DNA of 64,000 nucleotides from DAISWO01 sp036826295 (GCA_036826295.1 DAISWO010000002.1:1-64000); one strand, 5' to 3'. Positions 33,126-40,768 are shown, counted from the stretch's first letter. The notes: generated by a model from the sequence alone, not told the origin. Program-made: numbers and translations.

Positions 33126-34637
33126 TTATGTGTTGAGGTCGACGATCATGGATTTTCCGTTAGTAGTATCGATTAGAACTTTAAAACGGCCTTGTCTCAC
33201 CGAAAGTAAATGACTAGGTTTATCTGGATTATCGTTCTCGATGGTATTCTGTCCGAGAGACCGCCAACGAGTTTCTATATCGCCCTTAAAGGTTAGGAGT
33301 GGTATTCCTAAATCATCCGAAAAGCCTATTAGGTGATCTTGGGGAGGCTTGTCGTGGCCTGATCCATCTGCCTGAAGGTCAACTAAAGCCCGGACATTAC
33401 TTAATCGGCGAATGTCGATGGGATTACCTTGTGTGACTTGCGAAGAGGGGTAACAAAGGATATAACCTTGTTGTGCTTCCTCGGTTTTATCGAATTCATA
33501 GATTCCGTTATGCGTCTCGCCCGAAAGCCTTATGATGCAACCGATTTCTTCGGTGGCTCTTACTTCCCCAGCGGAGCTCAGACCATCAGCTAGTATCTGG
33601 TTAGCACGTATATAATCTCCGTTGCTATAAACTTCATCACGAGCTTTCAAGAGGCCTTTCTGGACAATGTACATAGCTTGGGAATCGTCATTGTCTCTAA
33701 TAACTGCAAATTCTAGGTATAGTGGGTCTAACGAACCGCCAATAATATTCTCGAAAATTTTTCGGACTTGTTGCTTAGTAAGGTGATCACCTGGGTCGTG
33801 CCGGACCTCAAAACGGTCGAAGTACTCCGGCTGGTGGGGCGAGCCGGCTACCGCCCAACCTGTTGGAGTCGGTGCGAAGAGTGCTCTTTCTGACCGAGCT
33901 TCGTCATAGAGGTCGCTTGCTATTAATAGAGTTCTTGCAGTGGTGTAGAGTGCTTCGTTGTCATTGTGGTCTGGCGATAAATCAACGGCTTGAGCTGAAG
34001 TGGTTTCAACTGCAGATCCGAAATTTTGCTGGATCTTGACAGAGCCGTGAGGACTCCGGGGGGTCCCTATTCGAGCGTTTCCTGAGTACGTAGGACCGAA
34101 TAAGAATGGCGGTTTTCTGCTATCATTAACTCCCCACAAGTCGGTTACCTCATAGCGTGTGCCTACAACAGGTTGCATGAATATGGAGAAACCGGGGTCT
34201 AAACCGGCTCGTGACCGATAATTAACAGCGGCATCGGTGTAATAACTACCAAGTACTCTTATGAATGCCTTTGCAATGTCATGAGGATCATTTCCGTGCC
34301 ATCGACTTTCATAGACGCCAGTGCCGATATCGTCGCCTCTGGCCGAAGAACGTGTTAAAACTGGTCCGTCAAAATGTATCGAAAGAGCCTCACTAGCGTC
34401 TATCAAGGTAGAGAGAAATGCTCTAGGTAATCCAAAACTTTTTTGAATACGAAGTGCAACTTCGTGAGCTTCTGACGGTTCAGTATCGTTAATAGCTGGC
34501 AGACCGTTAGCTTTTAAGACCTCGTCAATGGATTCCTGGGCTATAGGCACTGCAGGAGCGAGGTATGCGCCAGCGCCTTCAATTACATCTCGTGAGCCAT
34601 ATAATTGTTCGTATTTATCTCCGTAAAATAAAGACAT
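33126..34637 (-). CDS. ATP-grasp protein related to the pyruvate,phosphate dikinase N-terminal domain
   Basis: A 503-residue soluble protein whose middle part resembles the nucleotide-binding domain of PEP synthase/pyruvate phosphate dikinase: TRSSARGDDIGTGVYES (the glycine- and arginine-rich loop), GSYYTDAAVNYRSRAG and FSIFMQPVVGT match that domain in order. A later LDPLYLEFAVI resembles the metal-binding end of the fold. No phosphohistidine swivelling domain and no PEP-binding barrel follow, so this is not a complete dikinase. An ATP-dependent phosphotransfer or ligase role is inference. The gene next to it encodes malic enzyme, whose product is pyruvate. It has an extended -10 (TGT-TATAAT) 11 bases before the ATG. 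Confidence 0.7.
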   Translation of the reverse strand: MSLFYGDKYEQLYGSRDVIEGAGAYLAPAVPIAQESIDEVLKANGLPAINDTEPSEAHEVALRIQKSFGLPRAFLSTLIDASEALSIHFDGPVLTRSSARGDDIGTGVYESRWHGNDPHDIAKAFIRVLGSYYTDAAVNYRSRAGLDPGFSIFMQPVVGTRYEVTDLWGVNDSRKPPFLFGPTYSGNARIGTPRSPHGSVKIQQNFGSAVETTSAQAVDLSPDHNDNEALYTTARTLLIASDLYDEARSERALFAPTPTGWAVAGSPHQPEYFDRFEVRHDPGDHLTKQQVRKIFENIIGGSLDPLYLEFAVIRDNDDSQAMYIVQKGLLKARDEVYSNGDYIRANQILADGLSSAGEVRATEEIGCIIRLSGETHNGIYEFDKTEEAQQGYILCYPSSQVTQGNPIDIRRLSNVRALVDLQADGSGHDKPPQDHLIGFSDDLGIPLLTFKGDIETRWRSLGQNTIENDNPDKPSHLLSVRQGRFKVLIDTTNGKSMIVDLNT

Positions 34638-34648
34638 GGTTTAACGAT

Positions 34649-34657
34649 ATTATAACA
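34649..34657 (-). promoter_or_regulatory. Extended -10 promoter of the ATP-grasp gene
   Basis: On the minus strand TGT followed by TATAAT, 11 bases before the start codon. It lies back to back with the rplS promoter in a 94-bp region. Confidence 0.55.
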
Positions 34658-34694
34658 TCTCAGCATCGAAAATACAATATTAGTATCTAAAGGG

Positions 34695-34723
34695 TTGAAT
34701 TAGGGGTGGATTTACTGTATATT
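34695..34723 (+). promoter_or_regulatory. Promoter of rplS
   Basis: TTGAAT, 17 bases, TATATT, then 8 bases to the ATG at 34732. Even this ribosomal protein gene appears to have almost no leader. Confidence 0.6.
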
Positions 34724-34731
34724 TGGGTGTC

Positions 34732-35280
34732 ATGAGTAATGCGTTACAAGAACTAGGAAATTCTTACAAAAAAACCAAAGTCGTTGACGTTCGATCTGGT
34801 GATACGGTTCGTGTGCACCAAAAGATTAAGGAAGGTGCCAAGGAACGTATTCAGATTTTTGAAGGCCTAGTAATCAGAACCGATAACAAGAACAGCCATT
34901 TATCTCGAGTCACTGTTCGGCGAGTTACTAGTGGTGTAGGTGTAGAAAAATCATATCTGTTGCACTCTCCACTCGTTATGAAAGTTGAAGTTGTAAAGCG
35001 AAGTAAAGTCCGCCGTAAGTATCTTAGCTATATGCGAGCATTGACCGGTAAATCTGCGCGATTAACTGGCGTAAAGTTTGATAAAGAAGGTGTAAACTCT
35101 GTAATTGATGAAAAAGCTGCCGAACAAGAACGAAAGCTACATGAAGAACAACAGGCTAAACACGAAGCCGAGCAAGCGAAAAAAGCTGAAGAAGAAGCCA
35201 AAGTCGAAGCAAAAGTAGAACAAGCCAAAGCTCAACACGAAGAAGTCGAAAAAACCGAAGAATCTGCTCAAAAAAAATAA
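34732..35280 (+). CDS. rplS: 50S ribosomal protein L19 with a long charged tail
   Basis: Large-subunit ribosomal protein at the 30S-50S interface. The L19 core fills residues 1-112: DVRSGDTVRVHQKIKEG, FEGLVI, the KVEVVKRSKVRRKYLSYMR end. A tail of about 70 residues follows, made almost only of Glu, Lys, Ala and Gln, likely a helix or coiled coil not found in ordinary L19 (usually about 115 residues). An upstream TTG at 34723 was rejected, as the -10 box overlaps it. The tail is a lineage-specific extension whose purpose is unknown. Confidence 0.95.
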   Translation: MSNALQELGNSYKKTKVVDVRSGDTVRVHQKIKEGAKERIQIFEGLVIRTDNKNSHLSRVTVRRVTSGVGVEKSYLLHSPLVMKVEVVKRSKVRRKYLSYMRALTGKSARLTGVKFDKEGVNSVIDEKAAEQERKLHEEQQAKHEAEQAKKAEEEAKVEAKVEQAKAQHEEVEKTEESAQKK

Positions 35281-35344
35281 CATCCCAAAGAAATATTAGT
35301 TCTTAATTGTAAGACTATGAAAGACTATATCTGCTACGTTGTAG

Positions 35345-35350
35345 TATAAT
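35345..35350 (+). promoter_or_regulatory. -10 box for the 100-residue gene and rnhB-yraN
   Basis: Consensus TATAAT, 6 bases before the ATG at 35357. As the following genes overlap, this probably drives all three. Confidence 0.5.
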
Positions 35351-35356
35351 TATTTA

Positions 35357-35659
35357 ATGGCGTATGGAGAACCAAATCAGCAGGATGGAAGTTTTAAAGG
35401 TCCTGGACAAGGATCTCCACCTTCCAGCTTTAATTTGCCACTTGATTTACGGAATGCTAGAAAAAGGAATTCTTTATGGATTGCTCAATTTAGGAGCGAT
35501 GATCCGGTAGCCCAAGCAATCTTAGGGCAAGAAATCCAAGATCTTACTTATGCACATACTGGACAGACAGTTACAGAGCTAAAAGAAGCTGAGGATGCTT
35601 ACTATACAAGAATGATGCAAGCCGATTTAGGATCTACTGCCGTACATGGTGGGGATTGA
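35357..35659 (+). CDS. Unknown 100-residue protein
   Basis: Small soluble protein of unknown function. It starts with a polar, glycine/proline-rich segment (residues 1-25, likely disordered), followed by two or three helices (ILGQEIQDLTYAHTGQ, ELKEAEDAYYTRMMQ). A TATAAT box 6 bases before the ATG and overlap of its last 14 bases with rnhB support it as a real gene. Nothing points to a role in RNase HII action. Confidence 0.65.
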   Translation: MAYGEPNQQDGSFKGPGQGSPPSSFNLPLDLRNARKRNSLWIAQFRSDDPVAQAILGQEIQDLTYAHTGQTVTELKEAEDAYYTRMMQADLGSTAVHGGD

Positions 35660-36200
35660 CGAAGTAGGCCGAGGGGCTTGGGCTGGACCGCTACTAGTAG
35701 TGGCGGCAAGAGCAGAAAAGACACTACCTGTAGGGCTAATGGATTCTAAAGTATTATCAAAGAAAAAGCGTGAAGAACTGCTACCGATCCTTAAAAAAAC
35801 ATGTGATTTTGGTGAAGGTTGGGTTAGTAATGTAGAAATAGATAAACTAGGCTTAACTAAAGCAATGAAGTTGGGAGTAAAACGAGCGCTCTTAGCTCTT
35901 GGCTGTCAGCAGTCGGCTCTAATTATTATGGACGGCTCAATAAATTACTGTTCTGATGAGTATACAAAAGTAGAGTGTGTCATAAAGGCCGATAGCTTGT
36001 ATCCGATAGTCAGTGCCGCGAGCATTTACGCAAAAGTGATGCGAGATAATTTAATGCAAAATCTGGCAGTCGAGTATCCAAAATATGGATTCGAAAAACA
36101 CGTTGGATACGGTACAAGACTGCACGTAGACGGATTAAAGGAGTTTGGGGTGTGCGAACTGCATCGTATGTCATACAGGCCGGTAGCAGGTTTTGCGTGA
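35646..36200 (+). CDS. rnhB: Ribonuclease HII
   Basis: Cleaves RNA in RNA-DNA hybrids and starts removal of misincorporated ribonucleotides. Catalytic residues are visible: the DE of GIDEVGRGAWAGP, the aspartate in IIMDGSIN, and KADSLYPIVSAASIYAKVMRD with its aspartates, then YGFEKHVGYGT. It is 184 residues, a little short at the N-terminus because it begins almost at the first catalytic motif (MVGIDEVGRG). It overlaps the previous gene by 14 bases and yraN by four. Confidence 0.95.
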   Translation: MVGIDEVGRGAWAGPLLVVAARAEKTLPVGLMDSKVLSKKKREELLPILKKTCDFGEGWVSNVEIDKLGLTKAMKLGVKRALLALGCQQSALIIMDGSINYCSDEYTKVECVIKADSLYPIVSAASIYAKVMRDNLMQNLAVEYPKYGFEKHVGYGTRLHVDGLKEFGVCELHRMSYRPVAGFA

Positions 36201-36541
36201 GTACGACAAGCATTGGGCGACAAGCAGAAGATGCTGCGGCTGATTATCTCAAACAAAATGGTTATAAAATACTAGATCAGAACTGGCGGACACGCTGGTG
36301 CGAAATCGATATTGTGGCACAAAAAGGTAAGATTATTTCATTCGTCGAAGTAAAATATAGAAAATCGACCGATTTTGGCGGTGGTCTAGAATATATAACT
36401 CCGAAGAAACAACAACAGATGGCATTTGCTGCAGAGTTTTGGGTTAGCAGTAATAAATGGAAAGGCGACTACAATCTCTCTGCTGTCGAAGTTACTGGGC
36501 TAAAGTTTGAGATTACTGAATTTCTTGAAGGTATTCTTTAA
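36197..36541 (+). CDS. yraN: YraN/UPF0102 family endonuclease-like protein
   Basis: Small protein of the restriction-endonuclease-like fold often found beside rnhB. The family motifs are IGRQAEDAAADYLKQNGY, the ExD-like WCEIDIVAQ, and FVEVKYRKS, the ExK half of the nuclease site. The frame is open further up inside rnhB, but the GTG overlapping the rnhB stop (GTGA) puts the first helix at the family's normal position and gives 114 residues. Function in the cell is not established. Its last 29 bases overlap the convergent aminopeptidase gene. Confidence 0.92.
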   Translation: MSTTSIGRQAEDAAADYLKQNGYKILDQNWRTRWCEIDIVAQKGKIISFVEVKYRKSTDFGGGLEYITPKKQQQMAFAAEFWVSSNKWKGDYNLSAVEVTGLKFEITEFLEGIL

Positions 36542-39068
36542 TTTTGTGTTCGTCGCGTTTGCGCCATGCGATTCGGGCGTCGATATCTGCGAGGCCAATT
36601 TCAATATTTTGTTTTAAGGTTTTGTTGGATAAGTGAGGGATAAATAGATCCTCGTATTGCTTTTTTTGTTCATTCGTAGTTACTACGCTAGCAAAGTACG
36701 AAGGTAGATAATCAAAAGATTTGCTGTCACCAATTTGTTTCTCTACCCAATCCCAGTTATCGACAACATAATCCCACATGACATCTCTAATGTGATGGTT
36801 TCGGAGGAATAATACAATCCAGCGAGTCAGGTCTTGCGGACGTACAAAACCTTTTTCGCCAAGAGCCTTTTCGATAATTGAGCTTGCAGATTTTGGATCT
36901 CTAGTACTAGACAGTGCTCCAGTGATATCCATTTGCACATCTGGTGAAGCATCTTCGTATTTTGATGCAAGGTCGTCAATGACTTTCTTGCCATTTTCTC
37001 TGACTGCAGCACTAAGAATCACAGACCTGAGCTCTGAGGGTATATTATCTAGATTTTTCGCTTCATACATTGAAATTGCCTGTTTAATTGATTTCTTGTC
37101 ATCAGCTCCGACCATAACAGCAATTAATGTTCTTCTAAATTGCTTCTGGTTAGCATCATCAGATTCTGTGTCGTTCCAACCAAGCTCTTTCAAATGACTA
37201 CCGGCAAGTTCAACTTTTATCTTTTTCAAACTGTTTTCGCAGTCTTTATCGCCTTCTGTTAATTGGTGGGCTGCGCCGATTATTCGTAGCATGGTAGCCC
37301 ACACAGAGTCTCGTTGTTCTGGCTGGTTAGCGACAACTATCTTTAGCCCGTCAACAATCGTATTGTCACCCCTTCTGGCTAGCATATACATATCATTAAG
37401 GGTGTTAATTCGACCTTCCGCAGGCATGGAGTCGTCATGCAAGGCTTTGGCTACAGTTTTTTTATGATCGGCTGATTGGTAGTCAACAAAATAGTGCCCG
37501 CTCCCATGGGTGTTGAAAAGCGTATTAACATCACCATCGACTGTAATTTCAGATTCTTTCATTATTTTGTTATGTATTGAGGTATTGGCAAGTAGTGGTA
37601 TAGGCCAAACTGAGCTGGATTCTTCGTCAGAATCGAGCAGAAAGCGCTGTTGTTTTAGTTTGAGACCATTCTCGGACTCATTAACGTGAAGTACGGGCAT
37701 TCCTGGTTGTGTTATCCAAGCATCCATCAATGCGGGGACATCGTGTTTTGTTACAGAGCCCAAGCATTCCCAGAGGTCATTTCTTGTAGCATTACTGTAT
37801 GCAAACTTTTCGAAGTACTTTTTTAGTCCTATACGGAAATCTGTGTCTCCGATATATTCGCGGAGCATTTTTAATAAACGCCCACCTTTGGCGTAGACAA
37901 TTCCGGGGTCGAATAGAGTTTCGATTAGTTCGGGATCATTGACGTCTATCGACACCGGCTGAATGTTCTTGTAGACATCTCGACTAGATGTAGACAGAAC
38001 GTCCTGAGAGGTATATAACTCCCATTGATTCCATTCTGGGTGAATTTCATCCAAGGCGATATGTTCCATGACACTAGCGAAGCTCTCGTTAAGCCAAAGA
38101 TCATCCCACCATTTCATGGTGACTAGATTGCCAAACCATTGATGTGATATCTCGTGAGCAATTACTAGGCTGACATATTGCTCGGTAGAAATTGAACGAT
38201 TCTTAGGATCGGCTAGGAGTACGATCTCGCGGTAGGTAATTAGTCCCCAGTTTTCCATCGCCCCAGCGTCAAAATCAGGCAAGGCGACCATGTCGAGTTT
38301 TTCAAGGGGGTAAGGAGTTTGAAAATAGTCGGTAAAGAACTCTAGAATCTTAATTCCTTCTTCAACAGAATATTGCAGATGGCTTTTATCTCTGGCGGTA
38401 CAAGCCCAACTTCTTATGGTAGTTCCATCTTTAGTTTTACCCTCACAAAAATTCATGTCACCACAGACAAAAGCTAAAAGGTAAGTGGACATAACAGGAG
38501 TTGTCTTGAAAGTTGTAGCTTTGCGGTTCTTAATGTTTTTTACGCTCTGCTCGCTAGTATTTGATAAAACTTTGTCTGTCTTGTCAGTAATGAGTGTCAG
38601 GTCAAAGGTCGCTTTAGCTGCTGGTTCATCTATACAAGGGAAGGCTTTACGAGCATGATGACTTTCGAACTGTGTAGCTATCAGACTTTTCTTTATATTC
38701 TTTTCGGTGAAAGAGCTTGAATAAATCCCGAGCATTTGTTCGCTTATTTTCGCCACAAACTTAATAGTAATTATATATTCACCGGGATAAATCAGCTCGT
38801 CAGTGTGGATTCTTACCTCGTGCAATGATTTGTGGGTATTTACCCTGCTAACTTTGACGGCAATATTTTGTTTTTTGTTGTGTAATGAGGCGCAAATAAT
38901 CTTAAGATTCTGTTGATGTAATGTAATTCTTTTACTAGGTCTGCCAACTTTTTTACCTGAAATAGTTACTTGTCCTGATACTGAACTTGTTGTTTTATCA
39001 ATATCAAGTATCAAGTTGTAGTTACTAGGCACAAATTGTTTGATTAGATGATCGACTTTCTTTGCCAT
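36513..39068 (-). CDS. pepN: M1-family zinc aminopeptidase (PepN/tricorn F3 type)
   Basis: Zinc exopeptidase removing N-terminal residues from peptides, for example to recycle imported or degraded protein. The substrate-binding GAMENWGLITYRE and the zinc site HEISHQWFGN with the third ligand in WLNESFA are intact; the N-terminal beta-saddle precedes and a C-terminal ERAP1-like helical domain follows. At 851 residues it is full length, without a signal peptide, so cytoplasmic. For a host-associated, biosynthetically poor cell, peptide use would make sense (inference). A TATATT box lies 5 bases before the ATG on its strand. It is divergent from nusA. Confidence 0.96.
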   Translation of the reverse strand: MAKKVDHLIKQFVPSNYNLILDIDKTTSSVSGQVTISGKKVGRPSKRITLHQQNLKIICASLHNKKQNIAVKVSRVNTHKSLHEVRIHTDELIYPGEYIITIKFVAKISEQMLGIYSSSFTEKNIKKSLIATQFESHHARKAFPCIDEPAAKATFDLTLITDKTDKVLSNTSEQSVKNIKNRKATTFKTTPVMSTYLLAFVCGDMNFCEGKTKDGTTIRSWACTARDKSHLQYSVEEGIKILEFFTDYFQTPYPLEKLDMVALPDFDAGAMENWGLITYREIVLLADPKNRSISTEQYVSLVIAHEISHQWFGNLVTMKWWDDLWLNESFASVMEHIALDEIHPEWNQWELYTSQDVLSTSSRDVYKNIQPVSIDVNDPELIETLFDPGIVYAKGGRLLKMLREYIGDTDFRIGLKKYFEKFAYSNATRNDLWECLGSVTKHDVPALMDAWITQPGMPVLHVNESENGLKLKQQRFLLDSDEESSSVWPIPLLANTSIHNKIMKESEITVDGDVNTLFNTHGSGHYFVDYQSADHKKTVAKALHDDSMPAEGRINTLNDMYMLARRGDNTIVDGLKIVVANQPEQRDSVWATMLRIIGAAHQLTEGDKDCENSLKKIKVELAGSHLKELGWNDTESDDANQKQFRRTLIAVMVGADDKKSIKQAISMYEAKNLDNIPSELRSVILSAAVRENGKKVIDDLASKYEDASPDVQMDITGALSSTRDPKSASSIIEKALGEKGFVRPQDLTRWIVLFLRNHHIRDVMWDYVVDNWDWVEKQIGDSKSFDYLPSYFASVVTTNEQKKQYEDLFIPHLSNKTLKQNIEIGLADIDARIAWRKRDEHKIKEYLQEIQ

Positions 39069-39106
39069 ATAGAAATATATACTAACATGTCCTAGCGTGG
39101 GTTAGC

Positions 39107-39135
39107 TTGACTGTCTATCGAGCTACTGATATTAT
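39107..39135 (+). promoter_or_regulatory. Promoter of nusA
   Basis: TTGACT, exactly 17 bases, TATTAT. The predicted start is near 39142, a few bases before the hairpin at 39147. Confidence 0.65.
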
Positions 39136-39146
39136 AGATTCAGTTC

Positions 39147-39170
39147 AGTCGGCCGGAAGGTCGACTTTTT
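39147..39170 (+). terminator. Terminator-like hairpin in the nusA leader
   Basis: AGTCGGCC and GGTCGACT pair over 8 positions (one G-T wobble) around a GGAA tetraloop and are followed by TTTT. It lies between the nusA promoter and the nusA start and would form as soon as the message emerges. It has the form of an intrinsic terminator but is placed as an attenuator or a 5'-end cap structure. Confidence 0.65.
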
Positions 39171-39196
39171 AAATGCTAAACGAAAGGAAAAAAATA

Positions 39197-40414
39197 ATGG
39201 ATTTAGATATGAAACAACTAGCGCTGGCCGTAAGGACTATCGCGGAAGAAAAGAACTTACCAGAAGAAACAGTTAAAGAGAGTGTAGAACAAGCTTTAGC
39301 TGCAGCTTATAAAAGAGATTATGGTGATCGCGAACAGGAAGTCCGAGTTACTATGAATCTTAATACGGGCGATATTGATGCTTACGTCACAAAAGATGTG
39401 GTAGAAAAAGTTGAAGACGACAAAATTGAGATTAGTATTCGTGATGCCAGTGTTATGAAAAAGGATGCAAAAGTCGGAGATCAAATCGAAGTCCACCAGA
39501 CAGTCGAAAGTTTTGGGCGAGTAGCAGCACAGACTGCCAAGCAGGTGATTTTGCAAAAACTTCGAGAGAGCGAGCGTGAAATCATCTTGGCCGAATACGA
39601 AGACAAAATTGGTACAGTTATTAACGGAATCGTATCTCGAGTAGAGGGACGACTAGTGCGTGTTGATATTGGTAAAGCGCAAGGAATAATGCCTGTTAGC
39701 GAACAGATACAGGGCGAACATTACTACAGCGGCCAAAGAGTAAAAGTATACCTAAAAGACGTCGAGCGCGGACTTCGAGGGCCTCAGTTAATAGTGTCTC
39801 GAGGTAATACAGAGTTTATTGAATGGTTATTCCAGAACGAAGTGCCAGAGATGGAGAGCGGCGCTGTAGAAATCAAAAAAATTGCTCGAGAAGCCGGAGT
39901 TAGAACAAAACTTGCTGTTAATTCAACAGTTCCTGGTGTTGATCCTGTAGGAACATTTGTTGGTGGTCACGGTACTAGAGTGAACGCCGTTATGAGCGAA
40001 GTGGGCGAGCAAGAAAAAATTGATATCGTAGTGTGGGATGATGACGTAAAGCAATTCATCATAAATGCACTCAGTCCAACAAAAGTTACTAAAGTAGAAT
40101 TAGATGAAGCAACGAAAAAAGCTAAAGTTTTCGTACCTGAGGATCAGCTATCCATTGCTATCGGAAAGAGCGGACAAAACGTTAGACTTGCGAGCAAAAT
40201 ATCTGGATTTGAACTCGATATTGAAGGCGACAAAGCAAAGGTTGAAGAAACGACTTCTGCTGACGAGAAGCCTGAAGTTTCAGCACCCGAACAAGCTAAG
40301 CCTGTTCATAAACCAGCAGAGACTGTTGACGCAAAACCTAAGAAGCTAAAGAAAAAAAGTGAGTTAGAGAGTAGCTTACTTGATGCTGTCGAAGAACACG
40401 GTACTGAAGAATAA
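39197..40414 (+). CDS. nusA: Transcription termination/antitermination factor NusA
   Basis: RNA polymerase-binding factor that modulates pausing, termination and antitermination. Order: N-terminal domain with QALAAAYKRDYG, S1 domain (GTVINGIVSRVEGRLVRVDIG), then KH1 and KH2 (DPVGTFVGGHGTRV, and the LSIAIGKSGQNVRLASK loop), and a disordered charged tail rich in Lys, Glu and Pro. An ATG at 39173 is in frame, but the one at 39197 is preferred: AAAGGA lies 8 bases before it and the protein then begins MDLDMKQL as in relatives. The first ATG lies right after the leader hairpin. Length 405 residues. Confidence 0.95.
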   Translation: MDLDMKQLALAVRTIAEEKNLPEETVKESVEQALAAAYKRDYGDREQEVRVTMNLNTGDIDAYVTKDVVEKVEDDKIEISIRDASVMKKDAKVGDQIEVHQTVESFGRVAAQTAKQVILQKLRESEREIILAEYEDKIGTVINGIVSRVEGRLVRVDIGKAQGIMPVSEQIQGEHYYSGQRVKVYLKDVERGLRGPQLIVSRGNTEFIEWLFQNEVPEMESGAVEIKKIAREAGVRTKLAVNSTVPGVDPVGTFVGGHGTRVNAVMSEVGEQEKIDIVVWDDDVKQFIINALSPTKVTKVELDEATKKAKVFVPEDQLSIAIGKSGQNVRLASKISGFELDIEGDKAKVEETTSADEKPEVSAPEQAKPVHKPAETVDAKPKKLKKKSELESSLLDAVEEHGTEE

Positions 40415-40437
40415 AAGAATAGGTAAATTACATAAAA

Positions 40438-40465
40438 GGCATTCTTGACCCATGTCAAGAATGCC
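40438..40465 (+). repeat. Palindrome copy 1 upstream of clpC
   Basis: Perfect 12-bp inverted repeat: GGCATTCTTGAC and GTCAAGAATGCC around CCAT. The outer arms GCATTC and GAATGC resemble CIRCE arms (GCACTC/GAGTGC), but the spacing between them is 14 bases instead of 9. No T run follows, so it is not an ordinary terminator. Confidence 0.85.
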
Positions 40466-40550
40466 AAACGTACATCATTACTAGAACAGCCCATAACAGC
40501 ATATATTGCTCCTATTTATTGCAGTCCTGATTAAAGAATGTTATTAAGCT

Positions 40551-40576
40551 GCACTCTTGACCCATGTCAAGACTGC
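40551..40576 (+). repeat. Palindrome copy 2 upstream of clpC
   Basis: Second copy of the same palindrome, 112 bases downstream of the first: GCACTCTTGAC and GTCAAGACTGC around CCAT, 10 of 11 positions paired. It differs from copy 1 at only two positions in the shared 29 bases up to GCCAA. Confidence 0.85.
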
Positions 40577-40638
40577 CAAGTACTTACATGCACTAATACA
40601 TCTATCAGCGTACAGTTGACCTCTACTTTCTCCAGTCC

Positions 40639-40668
40639 AACCAGTAGTAGCCATAGCTACAACTGGTT
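40639..40668 (+). repeat. Inverted repeat between the palindromes and CIRCE
   Basis: AACCAGT-A-GTAGC and GCTAC-A-ACTGGTT around CATA: 12 of 13 positions pair with one central A/A mismatch. It could be an RNA hairpin or a protein site; no T run follows. Confidence 0.7.
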
Positions 40669-40728
40669 CAGGGCTTCAAAACTATAGTCCAACTGCATCA
40701 CTGCTAACTGCATTATTGCACACAAGTA

Positions 40729-40755
40729 TTGGCACTCTTGACAGGAGAGTGCTAA
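40729..40755 (+). promoter_or_regulatory. CIRCE operator (HrcA site) of clpC
   Basis: TTGGCACTC, 9 bases, GAGTGCTAA: 17 of 18 positions match the CIRCE consensus TTAGCACTC-N9-GAGTGCTAA. The 9-base centre holds the clpC -35 box TTGACA, so HrcA bound here would block RNA polymerase directly. hrcA itself is not in the window. Confidence 0.9.
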
Positions 40756-40766
40756 TTTCATAATAT
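40738..40766 (+). promoter_or_regulatory. Promoter of clpC
   Basis: TTGACA, exactly 17 bases, TAATAT. The predicted start is near 40773, giving a leader of about 45 bases with GAGGG 11 bases before the ATG. Confidence 0.85.
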
Positions 40767-40768
40767 GG

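Larger units (their letters stand above)
40415..40728. other. Structured noncoding region upstream of clpC
   Basis: No protein gene is seen between nusA and the clpC operator. The stretch holds two diverged tandem copies of a unit about 112 bp long, starting near 40430 and 40542. Each has a strong palindrome (40438-40465 and 40551-40576). Similarity continues through CATtACTA/CATgcACTA and GCAGTCC/CCAGTCC. A third, unrelated hairpin lies at 40639-40668. No intrinsic terminator with a T run was found after nusA. Confidence 0.7.

Noticed and set aside
40438..40465. Palindrome after nusA as the nusA terminator
   Set aside because: The stem is strong but is followed by AAACGTACA, not a T run, and its duplicate 112 bp away argues for a recognition site rather than a terminator.
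40438..40576. HspR (HAIR) operators
   Set aside because: The HAIR consensus is CTTGAGT-N7-ACTCAAG; here the core is CTTGAC-N4-GTCAAG, with different arms and spacing.
40452..40596. Two 10-codon frames beginning inside the palindromes (MSRMPNVHHY and MSRLPSTYMH)
   Set aside because: Both begin at the ATG in CCATGTCAAG and have ten codons, but there is no ribosome site and the ATG is locked in a strong stem; the shared start follows from the duplication itself. Recorded because a leader-peptide role cannot be fully excluded.
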